Of a stretch of 64,000 bases of DNA, positions 42,662 to 51,280 are shown piece by piece. The notes under the pieces were generated by a model that was not told the origin of the DNA, did not search any database, and worked only from the letters and a program-made list of their open reading frames with translations. A program made the position numbers and the translations under genes. Source of the DNA: Roseateles amylovorans (GTDB lineage: Bacteria; Pseudomonadota; Gammaproteobacteria; Burkholderiales; Burkholderiaceae_C); contig NZ_CP104562.2 in NCBI RefSeq assembly GCF_025398155.2, positions 3,100,001 to 3,164,000 of the forward strand, given 5' to 3'. Position 1 is the stretch's first letter; the number at the start of each line of letters is the position of its first letter.

Positions 42662-43519
42662 TCAGTACGGGCAGTTCTGGTTGTAGCGGTCGAACACCAG
42701 GGCGGTGTTGTACGCGTTGTGCTCCGCGCCGCACAGGAATGGCGAATACCGGGTGTCCGCATCCACGAAGCGCTTCATCCAGGCTACACCGTAACGGCCG
42801 ATCGGCGTGTTGGTGCTGTTGGGCGTGAAGTGGCTGGCCAGATTCAGCTCCGCATAGGCCTTGAAGGTGCTGGCCGGCAGGCTCGCATAGAAAGGACGCG
42901 CATGGACCGTCACCGAGGCCACGCTGTCACCGTCCGCGCCAACGATCAGGGTGGGTACGCGCACCCGGGTGAAGCTGGTGCTGAGGTTCCAGGGCGTGAG
43001 CGGCAGCGAGGCCTTCAGCGTCGGATTGTCTTCCGCGGCGATCAACGCGCCACCGCCCCCCATCGAATGGCCGGCCACCGCCAGCTTGGTGCTGTCGACC
43101 CGGCTGCGCACCGTGCTGCTGGCGCTGTTCACCACATAGTTCAGCGCTGCCATCAGCTGCGTGGCGCGGCTGGCGGGCTGGTCCAGCGTGGTGTTGGTAT
43201 TGATGGTGATCACCACCAGGCCGTGGGTGGCCATGCGACGGCCCAGCCAGGCGACGCTGGACTCGGTGGCGGTAAAGCCCGGGCTGATGGCCACCACGCC
43301 GTACAGGCCGCTGGTGCTGGGGTAGTAGATGGTGCCGCCGCCGAAGCCGCGTGCCAGGATGACGTTGCTGGTGGATACCGCGAAGGGGCCGGCGGTGGCA
43401 TTGAGGCTGGACGAGCTGGGCGCTGGACCGACCTGCGCCGAGGCGAGCCCGGCGGTTCCGATCGCCGCGGCGGTCGCCGCGATCCGCAGGATGCGGCCAA
43501 GCAAGACTGACTGCTTCAT
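42662..43519 (-). CDS. PETase-like polyesterase / cutinase-family hydrolase
   Basis: This 285-residue secreted hydrolase aligns along its length with Ideonella sakaiensis PETase. It has a signal peptide (cleavage near ASAQ, residue 29), the GFTATESSVAW oxyanion loop, the nucleophile Ser152 in GHSMGGGG, Asp198 in ADGDSVAS and His230 in NLASHFTPN. Trp177 (PWNLST) aligns with the substrate-clamp Trp. His151 and Phe231 occupy the places of Trp159 and Ser238 of PETase, as in cutinases such as TfCut2. The C-terminal disulfide pair (Cys263, Cys283) is kept; the extra PETase disulfide is absent. Cutin or aliphatic polyesters are likelier natural substrates than PET. Confidence 0.88.
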   Translation of the reverse strand: MKQSVLLGRILRIAATAAAIGTAGLASAQVGPAPSSSSLNATAGPFAVSTSNVILARGFGGGTIYYPSTSGLYGVVAISPGFTATESSVAWLGRRMATHGLVVITINTNTTLDQPASRATQLMAALNYVVNSASSTVRSRVDSTKLAVAGHSMGGGGALIAAEDNPTLKASLPLTPWNLSTSFTRVRVPTLIVGADGDSVASVTVHARPFYASLPASTFKAYAELNLASHFTPNSTNTPIGRYGVAWMKRFVDADTRYSPFLCGAEHNAYNTALVFDRYNQNCPY

Positions 43520-43668
43520 GTTGTCTCCTCAGGGATGAAACACCCCCGCAGCACCGGATGCGCCGCGGGTGAGCAGCAGTCTAGGAAGCAGGTCCCGGGA
43601 ACGCCTTGTACCCAACGCAGGTCCACCCCCCTAGAAACGCAACGGGAAAACCCGGGTGTCGCCGGCAC

Positions 43669-43701
43669 AAAAAAGGCGGCGTCGCTGCTTGCGACGCCGC
43701 C
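43669..43701 (-). terminator. Rho-independent terminator after GH64
   Basis: A perfect 11-bp stem (43675-43685 with 43691-43701, GGCGGCGTCGC on the plus strand) and a 5-base loop are followed on the minus strand by six T. It lies 25 bases beyond the GH64 stop and is the best-formed terminator in the window. Confidence 0.9.
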
Positions 43702-43725
43702 CGGAGCGAGAAGACCTTGAAGGAC

Positions 43726-45555
43726 TTACCAGCCGATGGTGTAGGTCACCACCGTCGGTGCGGTCGTGTGCAGCGACGGGCTGAAGTTGCCCACGTCGTC
43801 ATAGGCGAAGCCATACGCCAGGCCGTAGCCGTTGGCGCTGCCTTCGGTGCCCTTGATCGAATGGTCGTGCCAGAACTTGGCGTACCAGTTGGCGCGCGAG
43901 CCCGCCGGATAGAAGGCGCTCGGGCGGTGCCAGTCGGCCGGGTTGGCCAGCACATGGCGGTTGAGCGCGGCACAGACCTGCGCCTGGATCTGCAGCTGGG
44001 TGGCCTTGATCAGGTCGGGCTGGAAGCTGCCGTCCGGCTTGCGCGGGTCGTCCAGCTTGCCGGCGCCCAGCAGCACTTCCGCGGTGTTGGGTTGGCCGTT
44101 GATGTAGTAGGGACCGTTCTGGGCGCCGCCGGTGAAGACGAAGCGGTTGGTGCTGGCATCGACGCGACCGCGGAAGGTGCCCAGGTTCTCCAGGGTGAAG
44201 ACCAGGTCTTGCGTCTTGAACCGGTTCCACATCTCGGTGATGTAGCTGTCCAGGTACTGGCCGTTCACATTGCCAGGACGGAAGGTGTAGTGGGCCGGTG
44301 CCAGGATGCGGGTGCGGGCCGGGACGTTCGGGAAGTTGGGCTCGGCCAGGCTGCGGAACTCGGCCGGCACTTCGCTTTGGAACTTGGTGAAGAGCTGGTC
44401 GCGGGTTTCGGTCAGCGGCTCGCCGACGGTGCGGTCATAGCCGCCCAGGCCTTGCAGGCGCAGCTTCAGCGGGAAGCCGAAGTGGTCCACGCGGGTGGTG
44501 TTGACGAAGATGCCTTGATCCGGGCGGCCCTTGGGCACGATGGCGAATTCACCGAAGTCGAACACCACGTCCAGGTTGGGATCGGAGGCGTTCTCGATGT
44601 TGGCGCCGGCGTAGGCGACACGGCCCGCGCCATCGGTATTGACCTCGATGTACATCGGGCTGCCCACCGACATCAGCACCCGTGCGGAGTCGATCGCCGG
44701 GATGGTGATCGACTTGGTCTGTGCCAGGGTGTAGAAGTAGTTGGCGTAGTTGCGGCCGTTCTTGGGCACGGTGTTGTCGGACACACGCATCGGCAGCACA
44801 TTGCCGTTCATGTCGACATGCACGAACTCGCCGGTTTCCCAGCTCTTGCCGATGATGGCCCAGTAGACCTGCGCATCCGTCCAGCGGCCGTTGGTCGCGT
44901 TCTGGATGTTGAAGGTGGTGCGACCGTTCCAGGTGCCGGTGGCTTCGATGACGTAGTCACCGCTGCTGACCGCGGAATTGTTGAAGCCCGACCGCATGCC
45001 CATCGCCTTGATGGTGGTGTTGGCCGAGACATTGATCGGTCCCGAATACAGCGGCGAGCTGGCCTGGGGCACCGAGCCATCGGTGGTGTAGCGGATCGAC
45101 GCACCGGCGGTGGCGGTCGACAGCGTCACCGATTGCGCGGTGGTGTAGCGACCGGGCGCGGGGCTGAAGGTCGGGGCCGCGACGGTTTGCGGCGCGCTGC
45201 CGATGACGGCGGAGAAGCGTGCGCTGTCATAGGCCGGATTGCCGTTGTTGTAGGTGAACCAGTAATCGACCCGCTGGCCGGAGGTGGCGCCATTGAGCAC
45301 CTGCTCATGACGGCCGTTGGCGGCGTTGTAGGGCATGCGCAGGTTCTGCTGGCCGCCGCCGTTGATCTGGTAGTGCACATCGACCCAGGTGGTCGCGACA
45401 TTGGACTTGAACCAGATCAGCGACTGGCTGCCGCTGGTGGCCACGCCGTGCGAGAAGCTCGCACTCGTCTGCGCAAACGCCGCCGAGCCCAGGCTCAGCG
45501 ACAGGAATGAAAACACGGCCAGGCAGGTTGCCAGCCAGGAGAGAAAGCGTTTCAT
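43726..45555 (-). CDS. Secreted GH64 beta-1,3-glucanase with CBM56
   Basis: This 609-residue enzyme is a laminaripentaose-type endo-beta-1,3-glucanase. Order: signal peptide (cleavage after AAFAQ, about 29); CBM56 glucan-binding module at 30-118 (SFSHGVATSGSQSLIWF ... VDYWFTYNNG); a CHB_HEX_C-type beta-sandwich at about 127-206 (PGRYTTAQSVTLST ... IRYTTDGSVP); and a GH64 domain from TFNIQNATNGRW to the C-terminus, with WETGEFVHVDMNG and DVVFDFGEFAI carrying candidate catalytic acids. Curdlan, callose and fungal glucan are family substrates. It has its own operator-like site and terminator. Confidence 0.9.
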   Translation of the reverse strand: MKRFLSWLATCLAVFSFLSLSLGSAAFAQTSASFSHGVATSGSQSLIWFKSNVATTWVDVHYQINGGGQQNLRMPYNAANGRHEQVLNGATSGQRVDYWFTYNNGNPAYDSARFSAVIGSAPQTVAAPTFSPAPGRYTTAQSVTLSTATAGASIRYTTDGSVPQASSPLYSGPINVSANTTIKAMGMRSGFNNSAVSSGDYVIEATGTWNGRTTFNIQNATNGRWTDAQVYWAIIGKSWETGEFVHVDMNGNVLPMRVSDNTVPKNGRNYANYFYTLAQTKSITIPAIDSARVLMSVGSPMYIEVNTDGAGRVAYAGANIENASDPNLDVVFDFGEFAIVPKGRPDQGIFVNTTRVDHFGFPLKLRLQGLGGYDRTVGEPLTETRDQLFTKFQSEVPAEFRSLAEPNFPNVPARTRILAPAHYTFRPGNVNGQYLDSYITEMWNRFKTQDLVFTLENLGTFRGRVDASTNRFVFTGGAQNGPYYINGQPNTAEVLLGAGKLDDPRKPDGSFQPDLIKATQLQIQAQVCAALNRHVLANPADWHRPSAFYPAGSRANWYAKFWHDHSIKGTEGSANGYGLAYGFAYDDVGNFSPSLHTTAPTVVTYTIGW

Positions 45556-45718
45556 GGCATCTCCGGAGTTGTGGATGCGGTGGCGGTCATCGAAGGATCG
45601 CTGCGATCAGGCCTGCGATGCAGGGGAAGCGCACGGGCCCGGTGGGCGTGCGCTCGGCAGGTCGGCGGCAGGGCGCATCGATGCCGCCGTCGCGGTGCAA
45701 ATCCTAGGCAAAAGAGCA

Positions 45719-45738
45719 AGCGCTTGAAAGCGCTTTCT
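45719..45738. promoter_or_regulatory. LacI-family operator-like site upstream of GH64
   Basis: TGAAAGCGCTTTCT at 45725-45738 matches the TGAAAGCGCTTTCA site in 13 of 14 positions. An overlapping AAGCGCTT core lies exactly 10 bp upstream (45719-45726 and 45729-45736), so two cores sit one helical turn apart. It is about 170 bp before the GH64 start. Confidence 0.7.
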
Positions 45739-45792
45739 TGCTTCCGCGAAGTAACGTCTTGGCGGTCTTGGTTGCGACTGCAGGGCGGCTGC

Positions 45793-45830
45793 AACAAAGG
45801 GCACGCACCGGTCACATCCGGCGCGTGCCC
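45793..45830 (-). terminator. Hairpin terminator after the GH18-GH16 unit
   Basis: GGGCACGC-A-CCGG pairs with CCGG-C-GCGTGCCC over a 6-base loop with one mismatch, followed on the minus strand by TTTGTT. It lies about 60 bases after the GH16 stop. Confidence 0.75.
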
Positions 45831-45891
45831 TTCAGGGGACACCCAGGGATATCAGGGGACGTCAGGGGACGTCAACGACGGTCGACGCCGC

Positions 45892-47559
45892 TCAGGATTT
45901 GGTCACCCGCACATAGCGCAGGTTCCAACCTGACCCCAGGGCCTTCACCGCGATCTGCTGCTGACCGGCGTTGAGCTGCACCCGATGCGAGACCGTGGTC
46001 CAGTTCTGCCAGCCACCGGTGGAGGGCACGGCCAGGCTGCCGTAGATCGGCGAGCCGCCGGCCTTCTCCAGCTGCAGCGTGCCGCCGCCGCTCTGGCTGG
46101 CCACGCGGTACTCGACGGTGTAGGTGCCGTTCTCCGGCAGGTTGAGGTTCCAGACCACCCAGTCGTTGGCCTCGATCCAGCCCAGGTTCTGGCCGCCCTC
46201 GGTGGAGGGTTCCAGCTGCATGCCCTGCATCTGCGCATAGCCGTCGGCGGCCAGCGTGGTGCTGAAGCCGGTGGCCGCGCCGGTCAGCGCATTGGCGCTG
46301 GAGAAGGTCGCATCCGAGCGGGCCAGCGCATCGTTGATCTGCTCCACATACAGCAGCGAGTTGCGATGGCGCAGCCAACGGTCGCGTTGGGTGAAGGACT
46401 GGAACGACACGCCGCTGCCGTCCACCAGGCCGGGCGCCTGCAGGAAGGTCGCCTCCTGGCGGAACTGGGTGGAGCCATCGTTCTGATCCAGCCAAGCCTC
46501 GCCATTGCGCTGGCGCAGATAGCTGTTGGGATAGTTCTGCGACTGGAAGGACACGCCGCTGCCGGCCAGGCCGGTGACCATCTTCCAGTTGCCATCGCCC
46601 GCCGGATTGATCGAGCCGGGCTGGTCCACGCGGCCGCGGCTGGCCTGGTGACGGATCGTCAGACCGGCTGGCGCACGCGCCACCCAGCTGTTGAACGCCG
46701 TGGCCGAGGCCGCCTTGTACACCCGCACATAGTCCACAAACATCTTCGCGGGCAGGGCGCTTTCATCGACATTGAAACCGGGCCAGTTGCCGCCCACCGC
46801 CATGTTCAGCAGCAGGAAGAAGTCGCGCTGGAATTCCTCGGTGCTGTTGACGCTGTTGGTGATGTCCACGACATGGAACTGGCGGCCGTCGACGAACCAG
46901 CGGATGTAGTTGGGATCCCACTCCACCGCGTAGACGTGGTACGCCGTGGCGTCCACCTTGACGTTGCCACCGTAGGAGGCATGGCCGCCGTCCGGCCCTT
47001 GCCAGTGCACCGTGCCGTAGACCGCGGGATCGGTGTTGATCTGCTCCATGATGTCGATCTCGCCGGAGGCCGGCCAACCGACGCTGCCCAGGTTGCTGCC
47101 CAGCATCCAGAACGCGGGCCACAGGCCGTTGCGCGACGGCAGCCGCATGCGGGCTTCCACCTTGCCGTAGCGGAAGTTCGCCAGGCCCTGGGTGATCATC
47201 CGGGCGGAGGTGTAGCGGTAGCCGCCGAAGTCCTCGCGCTTGGCGGTGATCACCAGGTTGCCGTTCTCCACAGTCGCGTTCTCGCGTCGGTAGTACTGCA
47301 GCTCGTTGTTGCCCCAGCCGCTCTGGCCGTTGCCGATCTCGAACTTCCAGTTCGAGCTGATGCCGTTGGTGAATTCGTCTTGCCAGACCAGTTGCCAGGT
47401 CTGCGCCTGCGCCTGCTCGGCCAGACCGACCAGGCTCGCCACGCCGAAGGCGACGGCGGCCAGCGATTGCATCCAGCGCCGCGAGCGACGGTTGCCCGAG
47501 TGATTCCAGCTGCTGCTGTGGCCTTGGCCGTGGGTGGGAAGGGTCATCGTGTGTGTCAT
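45892..47559 (-). CDS. Secreted GH16 beta-glucanase with AbfB-type and CBM6-type modules
   Basis: This 555-residue enzyme has a signal peptide (long positive n-region, cleavage near EQAQAQ) and a GH16 domain with WQDEFTNG at the start and catalytic SGEIDIMEQIN. It continues with a beta-trefoil AbfB-like segment (ASRGRVDQPGSINPAG ... FQSQNYPNSYLRQRNG) and a C-terminal CBM6-like sandwich (GYAQMQGMQLEPS ... YTVEYRVASQSGGG). It probably cuts beta-1,3-glucan. The upstream gene's TGA sits in the ribosome site GAGGAG; ATG 47559, 6 bases beyond it, is preferred over 47565. It is the second gene of a GH18-GH16 pair. Confidence 0.9.
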   Translation of the reverse strand: MTHTMTLPTHGQGHSSSWNHSGNRRSRRWMQSLAAVAFGVASLVGLAEQAQAQTWQLVWQDEFTNGISSNWKFEIGNGQSGWGNNELQYYRRENATVENGNLVITAKREDFGGYRYTSARMITQGLANFRYGKVEARMRLPSRNGLWPAFWMLGSNLGSVGWPASGEIDIMEQINTDPAVYGTVHWQGPDGGHASYGGNVKVDATAYHVYAVEWDPNYIRWFVDGRQFHVVDITNSVNSTEEFQRDFFLLLNMAVGGNWPGFNVDESALPAKMFVDYVRVYKAASATAFNSWVARAPAGLTIRHQASRGRVDQPGSINPAGDGNWKMVTGLAGSGVSFQSQNYPNSYLRQRNGEAWLDQNDGSTQFRQEATFLQAPGLVDGSGVSFQSFTQRDRWLRHRNSLLYVEQINDALARSDATFSSANALTGAATGFSTTLAADGYAQMQGMQLEPSTEGGQNLGWIEANDWVVWNLNLPENGTYTVEYRVASQSGGGTLQLEKAGGSPIYGSLAVPSTGGWQNWTTVSHRVQLNAGQQQIAVKALGSGWNLRYVRVTKS

Positions 47560-47569
47560 GTTCATCTCC

Positions 47570-49141
47570 TCAAGGCAGGGTGTTGAGCGAGGCGCGCACG
47601 CCGCGGGAGAACGCCAGGCCATCCTTGCGATCCCAGTTGATCGACCAGGTCATCACGCCGCGCAGCGTCGGATAGGCCTTGGCCGGCTTGATGGCGCCGC
47701 ACTGGGTGAGACGGGTCAGGCAGTTCAGCGCGCTGGTGATGGTGGCCACGCTGGCCAGACCGCTGTTGGCCGAGGACGGACCCGACGGCAGGCCGAAGGC
47801 GACCTGATCGGGCCGCAAGCCGCGGAACACATAAGGCCCGGTGCCGTTGTTGGTGGTGAAGCCTTCGATCAGCATGCGGCTGGCGGCGACCAGCATGTCG
47901 GTGCTGCCCTCGGCCAGGCCCTGTGTGGCGTAGGGCGTGTAGACCGCGCCGTTGTTGTAGTACTGGACATGCAGCACGGTGAGCTCGTCGCGCAGGCCGT
48001 CGATGATCGGCAGGTACGCGCCCCAGATGCCGCCGTAGGCGACGAAGCCGCCCTGCACATACGGATGCTCCGGCGCCATCGACAGATAGAAGCCGCTGCC
48101 GACGCGGGCCTTGAGCTGCTTGACCGCCGTCACCAGGTTGGTTTGCACCGGAGCACCGGAGGTGACGCCGGCGCCGCTTTCCAGGTCGATGTCGATGCCG
48201 TCGAAGCCGTAGCGACGCAGGATCGCTTCCAGGCTGTTGACGAAGTTCGTCACCTGCGTGGCGTTGTTGAGCGTCACCGTGCCGTTCTGACCGCCCAGCG
48301 ACAACACCACCTTCTTGCCCTTGGCGCGTGCGGCGGCCACATCGGCGATGAAGGTCGCCTCGCCACCGGCGGACGGATCCAGGTTGAAGGCGACATTGCC
48401 ATTGCCCGCGTCATCGGCGAAGGCCACGACGATCACGTCGTAGTCGGCCGGGACCTGGCTGATCGGGAAGGTCGGGCCAGCCGGGTTGGTGAAGTTGTGC
48501 CAGTAGCCCACGAGTTGATGGCCGCCGGGTGACGGCGCCGGCGCCGGGCTGGGTGCAGGTGCCGGCGAGGGGGCGGGAGAAGGTGCCGGTGTCGGCGCGG
48601 GCGCCGGTGCTGGGGTCGGCGCCGGTGCGGGCGCGGGGGCACCGCTGAAGACGGTCCACGGCTGACCGGAGCCGGCGGGGCCGCTGCGCGAGGCGGGGTT
48701 GTCGCCTTGGGTCCACCAGTTGGCTTTGTAGGTCACGCCCTGGTAGCTGACGATGGCGCCACCCGGATACGCCGTGGCGGCGTTCCAGGTGCCGGCCGGC
48801 GCCGGTGCCGGGCTGGGGGCTGGACTGGGGCTGGGAGCGGGTGATGGCGACGGTGATGGGCTGGGTGACGGCGAGGGTGCGGTGCCGCTGGCAGGCCCGA
48901 GGTCGGTCCACAGCGAGGCATTGGTCGGGTTCCAACCGGTGCTGCTGTAGTCGGTCTGGTTGACGGTGGCCTTGTAGAGATGGCCGTTGTAGCTGACCAC
49001 GGTGCCGGCGGCGTAATAGACGTCGGGCTTCCAGGCGGCGGCCGTCTGGGCGGCGGCATGCAGTGCGAAGGCTGCCGTGCTGATCACCGCCAGGCGTCGC
49101 AGGGCGCGGGCGGACAGATGTCGTTGAGGGGCGAAGGTCAT
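47570..49141 (-). CDS. Secreted GH18 chitinase with two CBM5/12 modules
   Basis: This 523-residue chitinase has a signal peptide (cleavage after HAAAQ, about residue 33). CBM5/12 chitin-binding modules start at AWKPDVYYAAGTVVSYNGHLYKA and WNAATAYPGGAIVSYQGVTYKA. Pro/Ala/Ser linkers follow each, and then comes a GH18 barrel. The catalytic motif DxxDxDxE is present as DGIDIDLE, preceded by SLGGQNG; late strands include SMAPEHPY, LHVQYYN and VMTWSINWDR. ATG 49141 is chosen for the clean signal. The gene leads the GH18-GH16 operon, with two operator-like sites 130 to 180 bases upstream. Confidence 0.93.
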   Translation of the reverse strand: MTFAPQRHLSARALRRLAVISTAAFALHAAAQTAAAWKPDVYYAAGTVVSYNGHLYKATVNQTDYSSTGWNPTNASLWTDLGPASGTAPSPSPSPSPSPSPAPSPSPAPSPAPAPAGTWNAATAYPGGAIVSYQGVTYKANWWTQGDNPASRSGPAGSGQPWTVFSGAPAPAPAPTPAPAPAPTPAPSPAPSPAPAPSPAPAPSPGGHQLVGYWHNFTNPAGPTFPISQVPADYDVIVVAFADDAGNGNVAFNLDPSAGGEATFIADVAAARAKGKKVVLSLGGQNGTVTLNNATQVTNFVNSLEAILRRYGFDGIDIDLESGAGVTSGAPVQTNLVTAVKQLKARVGSGFYLSMAPEHPYVQGGFVAYGGIWGAYLPIIDGLRDELTVLHVQYYNNGAVYTPYATQGLAEGSTDMLVAASRMLIEGFTTNNGTGPYVFRGLRPDQVAFGLPSGPSSANSGLASVATITSALNCLTRLTQCGAIKPAKAYPTLRGVMTWSINWDRKDGLAFSRGVRASLNTLP

Positions 49142-50372
49142 GACGGGAAGCGTCCTCTGATGGGGCAGGCCCGCAGCGGGGCCGCGGCCCGCTGCATGGC
49201 GAAACATGGCCTTCACCGGGTGGCGATGGGGGCCATGTGGTCGTAGGCGGCACCAACTGGTATCTCTTTGAAAGTGATTTCAGCCACCTCTTGAATACCA
49301 CTTTGCGAAACCGCTTTCATGCCGTCTTCAGGGAAAACCCGCGGTCGTGGTGACAAATCGTGTGACGTGAATGGGCTTGCGGTGCGCGCGCCTGCATGGC
49401 CGGAACCGCGCTGCATGCGCCAAAGCAGTGGTGAACGGTGGTCGAGTCGAGCGTGGTCCGACTCGGCGGGCGACGCCGTGTGGGCGCCGTGATGGCGAGA
49501 CGGGGGTCAGGCGTCGCTGGGCACGTCGCTTCATCCGCAGGCCATCACACGGGGAGGCGACGGTCGACATGACGCGATGACAGGCGCTGGACGGCGCAGG
49601 AAGGGCGCCCTCGCGGGCTGAGGTCGTGGCGGATCCTGACTGCGCTGCTGGGCACAGGACTTACGTCCGCTTGCAGGCGGCTGAGGCGAGGGCGCGCCTC
49701 GCGTGTCGCCACTGTGGGCGACAACGCCACACCGTCACGGCGCGCCTGGTCCGCATGGCGCCGCGGTGATGCGTTCCGCTTGTTCGGCAGTGGTGGCTGA
49801 TCGGTCAGGTGCCGGTCGTCGGTACGAACGCCTGAATCACCTGATGGAGACTGCCATCGGCGGCATGAACTCAGGGAGAGGCCCCGCACATCGGGTGTGG
49901 AACTGTAGAGCTCGGTGGCTGCCACCGCGCCCGCAGCCAATTGGTGGCGCGCCCTTTAGAGATTGCGGCGCGCGACCCATCTGAAAGCCTGGACGCTGTT
50001 GCTCAACCACTGGCCGTATCGGCAATCTGGAAGGGGAAATTCAGTTGCATGCCTATCGCGCTTTGGCCTGCGGACGCTAAGCTCGCCTGAGCTCGTCTGG
50101 TCCTGCGGAGGTGCTACTTGGGTCCTCCCACCCATGCGACATCGACGCGCTGTGCGCGGCGCGGCGCGGTAGACCGACTCGCCGCATCACATCGCCAACA
50201 ATGCTGAGGAAAGTCCCGCGGAAGCAAGGTCGGAAAACATCCGCGTGTCGCTGACTGGATTGGGACGAGTCGTTCCTGGAGGGCAGCAGCGGGTGCCGGC
50301 CAGGAACGCCGCCTGCCAGCGCCCAAGGTCAGGCGGCGCGCGGTGCGACGCCGTTCCACTGGAGGCCTGCTC
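49142..50372. other. Long gene-poor region between chitinase operon and SGNH gene
   Basis: About 1.2 kb. The proximal 180 bases hold the two operator-like sites for the chitinase operon. From 49320 to 50372 I find no credible gene, RNA gene, repeat or mobile-element trace on either strand; short open frames there look like chance. Base composition is slightly less GC-rich around 50000-50070. Confidence 0.5.
49269..49319. promoter_or_regulatory. Pair of LacI-type operator-like sites upstream of the chitinase operon
   Basis: TGAAAGTGATTTCA at 49269-49282 (12 of 14 matches to TGAAAGCGCTTTCA) and CGAAACCGCTTTCA at 49306-49319 (12 of 14) lie 37 bp apart. They sit about 130-180 bases before the start codon. 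Both keep the outer GAAA and TTTCA arms. Confidence 0.6.
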
Positions 50373-51119
50373 ATGGCGCCCACCAAATCCCTGCTGATGG
50401 CGGCATCGGCACTCGCGCTGCTCACGATGACAGGCTGCGCCGCCTGGCGCGTGGCGCAATCCGCTGAATTGGCGCGTCAGAGCGAACCGCTGCAGGTTCG
50501 GCCGCCCGCGCCCGTGCTGCGCCTGCTGGTGGTGGGCGACAGCACCGCCGTCGGCACCGGCGCCAGCACGCCGCAGGCCAGCCTGGCGGGGCTGCTGGCG
50601 GCGCGGTTTCCGGGCCTGATGATCGAGAACCGGGCGAAAGACGGTGCCACCTTTGCCGACGTGGCCCGCCAACTGGCCGCGCCGGCACCGCAGGGCACAT
50701 CGTTCGACATGGTGCTGGTGAACGCCGGTGGCAACGATGTGATCCGCCTGCGCAACCTGGACACGGTGGCGCAGGACATCGATCGCGTGGCCCAGTTGGC
50801 TCGACAGACCGCGCCCTTCGTGGTGCTCATGCCCGCGGGGAATGTGGGCAATGCGCCGTTCTTCTTTCCGCCGGTGTCGTGGTGGATGACGCAGCGCGCG
50901 CGCCGCCTGCATGCCGCCGTCGCTGCCAGCGCCGAACGCCATGGCGCGGTGTACGTCCGGCTGTTCGAGGAACGCGACAACGACCCCTTCGCCCAGCAGC
51001 GCGCGCTGAACGCCAGCGACGGCTTGCACCCCAGCGACGCCGGCTACCGCGTCTGGCTGCAACAACTCATGCAGCAGGCGGGCCTGGCGCAGCGCCTCAC
51101 GGCCGCCGCACCCGGTTGA
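50373..51119 (+). CDS. SGNH-hydrolase lipoprotein
   Basis: This 248-residue predicted lipoprotein has a signal (ALALLTMTG then Cys) and a GDSL/SGNH fold. Block I is VVGDSTAVGTG with the nucleophile Ser, block II has NRAKDG, block III is VNAGGNDV, and block V is DGLHPSDAGY with Asp and His. Such enzymes are esterases or acyl-transfer hydrolases; the substrate is not known. GGAGG lies 8 bases before ATG 50373. Confidence 0.88.
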   Translation: MAPTKSLLMAASALALLTMTGCAAWRVAQSAELARQSEPLQVRPPAPVLRLLVVGDSTAVGTGASTPQASLAGLLAARFPGLMIENRAKDGATFADVARQLAAPAPQGTSFDMVLVNAGGNDVIRLRNLDTVAQDIDRVAQLARQTAPFVVLMPAGNVGNAPFFFPPVSWWMTQRARRLHAAVAASAERHGAVYVRLFEERDNDPFAQQRALNASDGLHPSDAGYRVWLQQLMQQAGLAQRLTAAAPG

Positions 51120-51280
51120 CTCACCAGGGTCGCGCTGAGGCAGTGATCGCCCGTCCGGGCTCGGGCTGCAAGCGCCTCAGCGGACCTTGACGCGATCACC
51201 CGGCGGCTCGGCCGCCGCCGGACGGGATCGCCTGGCCCGAACGGTGGCCCGCCTTTCAGCCCGCGGCCCAAGGCCAGGTG

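Larger units (their letters stand above)
45556..45891 (-). promoter_or_regulatory. GH64 promoter region and end of the GH18-GH16 unit
   Basis: The 336-base gap holds the operator-like site at 45725-45738 and the hairpin at 45793-45830, listed separately. No gene is present. Confidence 0.55.

Noticed and set aside
45541..45556. A further glucan operator at the GH64 start codon
   Set aside because: The resemblance (GAAACGCTTTC) has one base fewer in the centre and coincides with the codons for Met-Lys-Arg-Phe, so it is probably chance.
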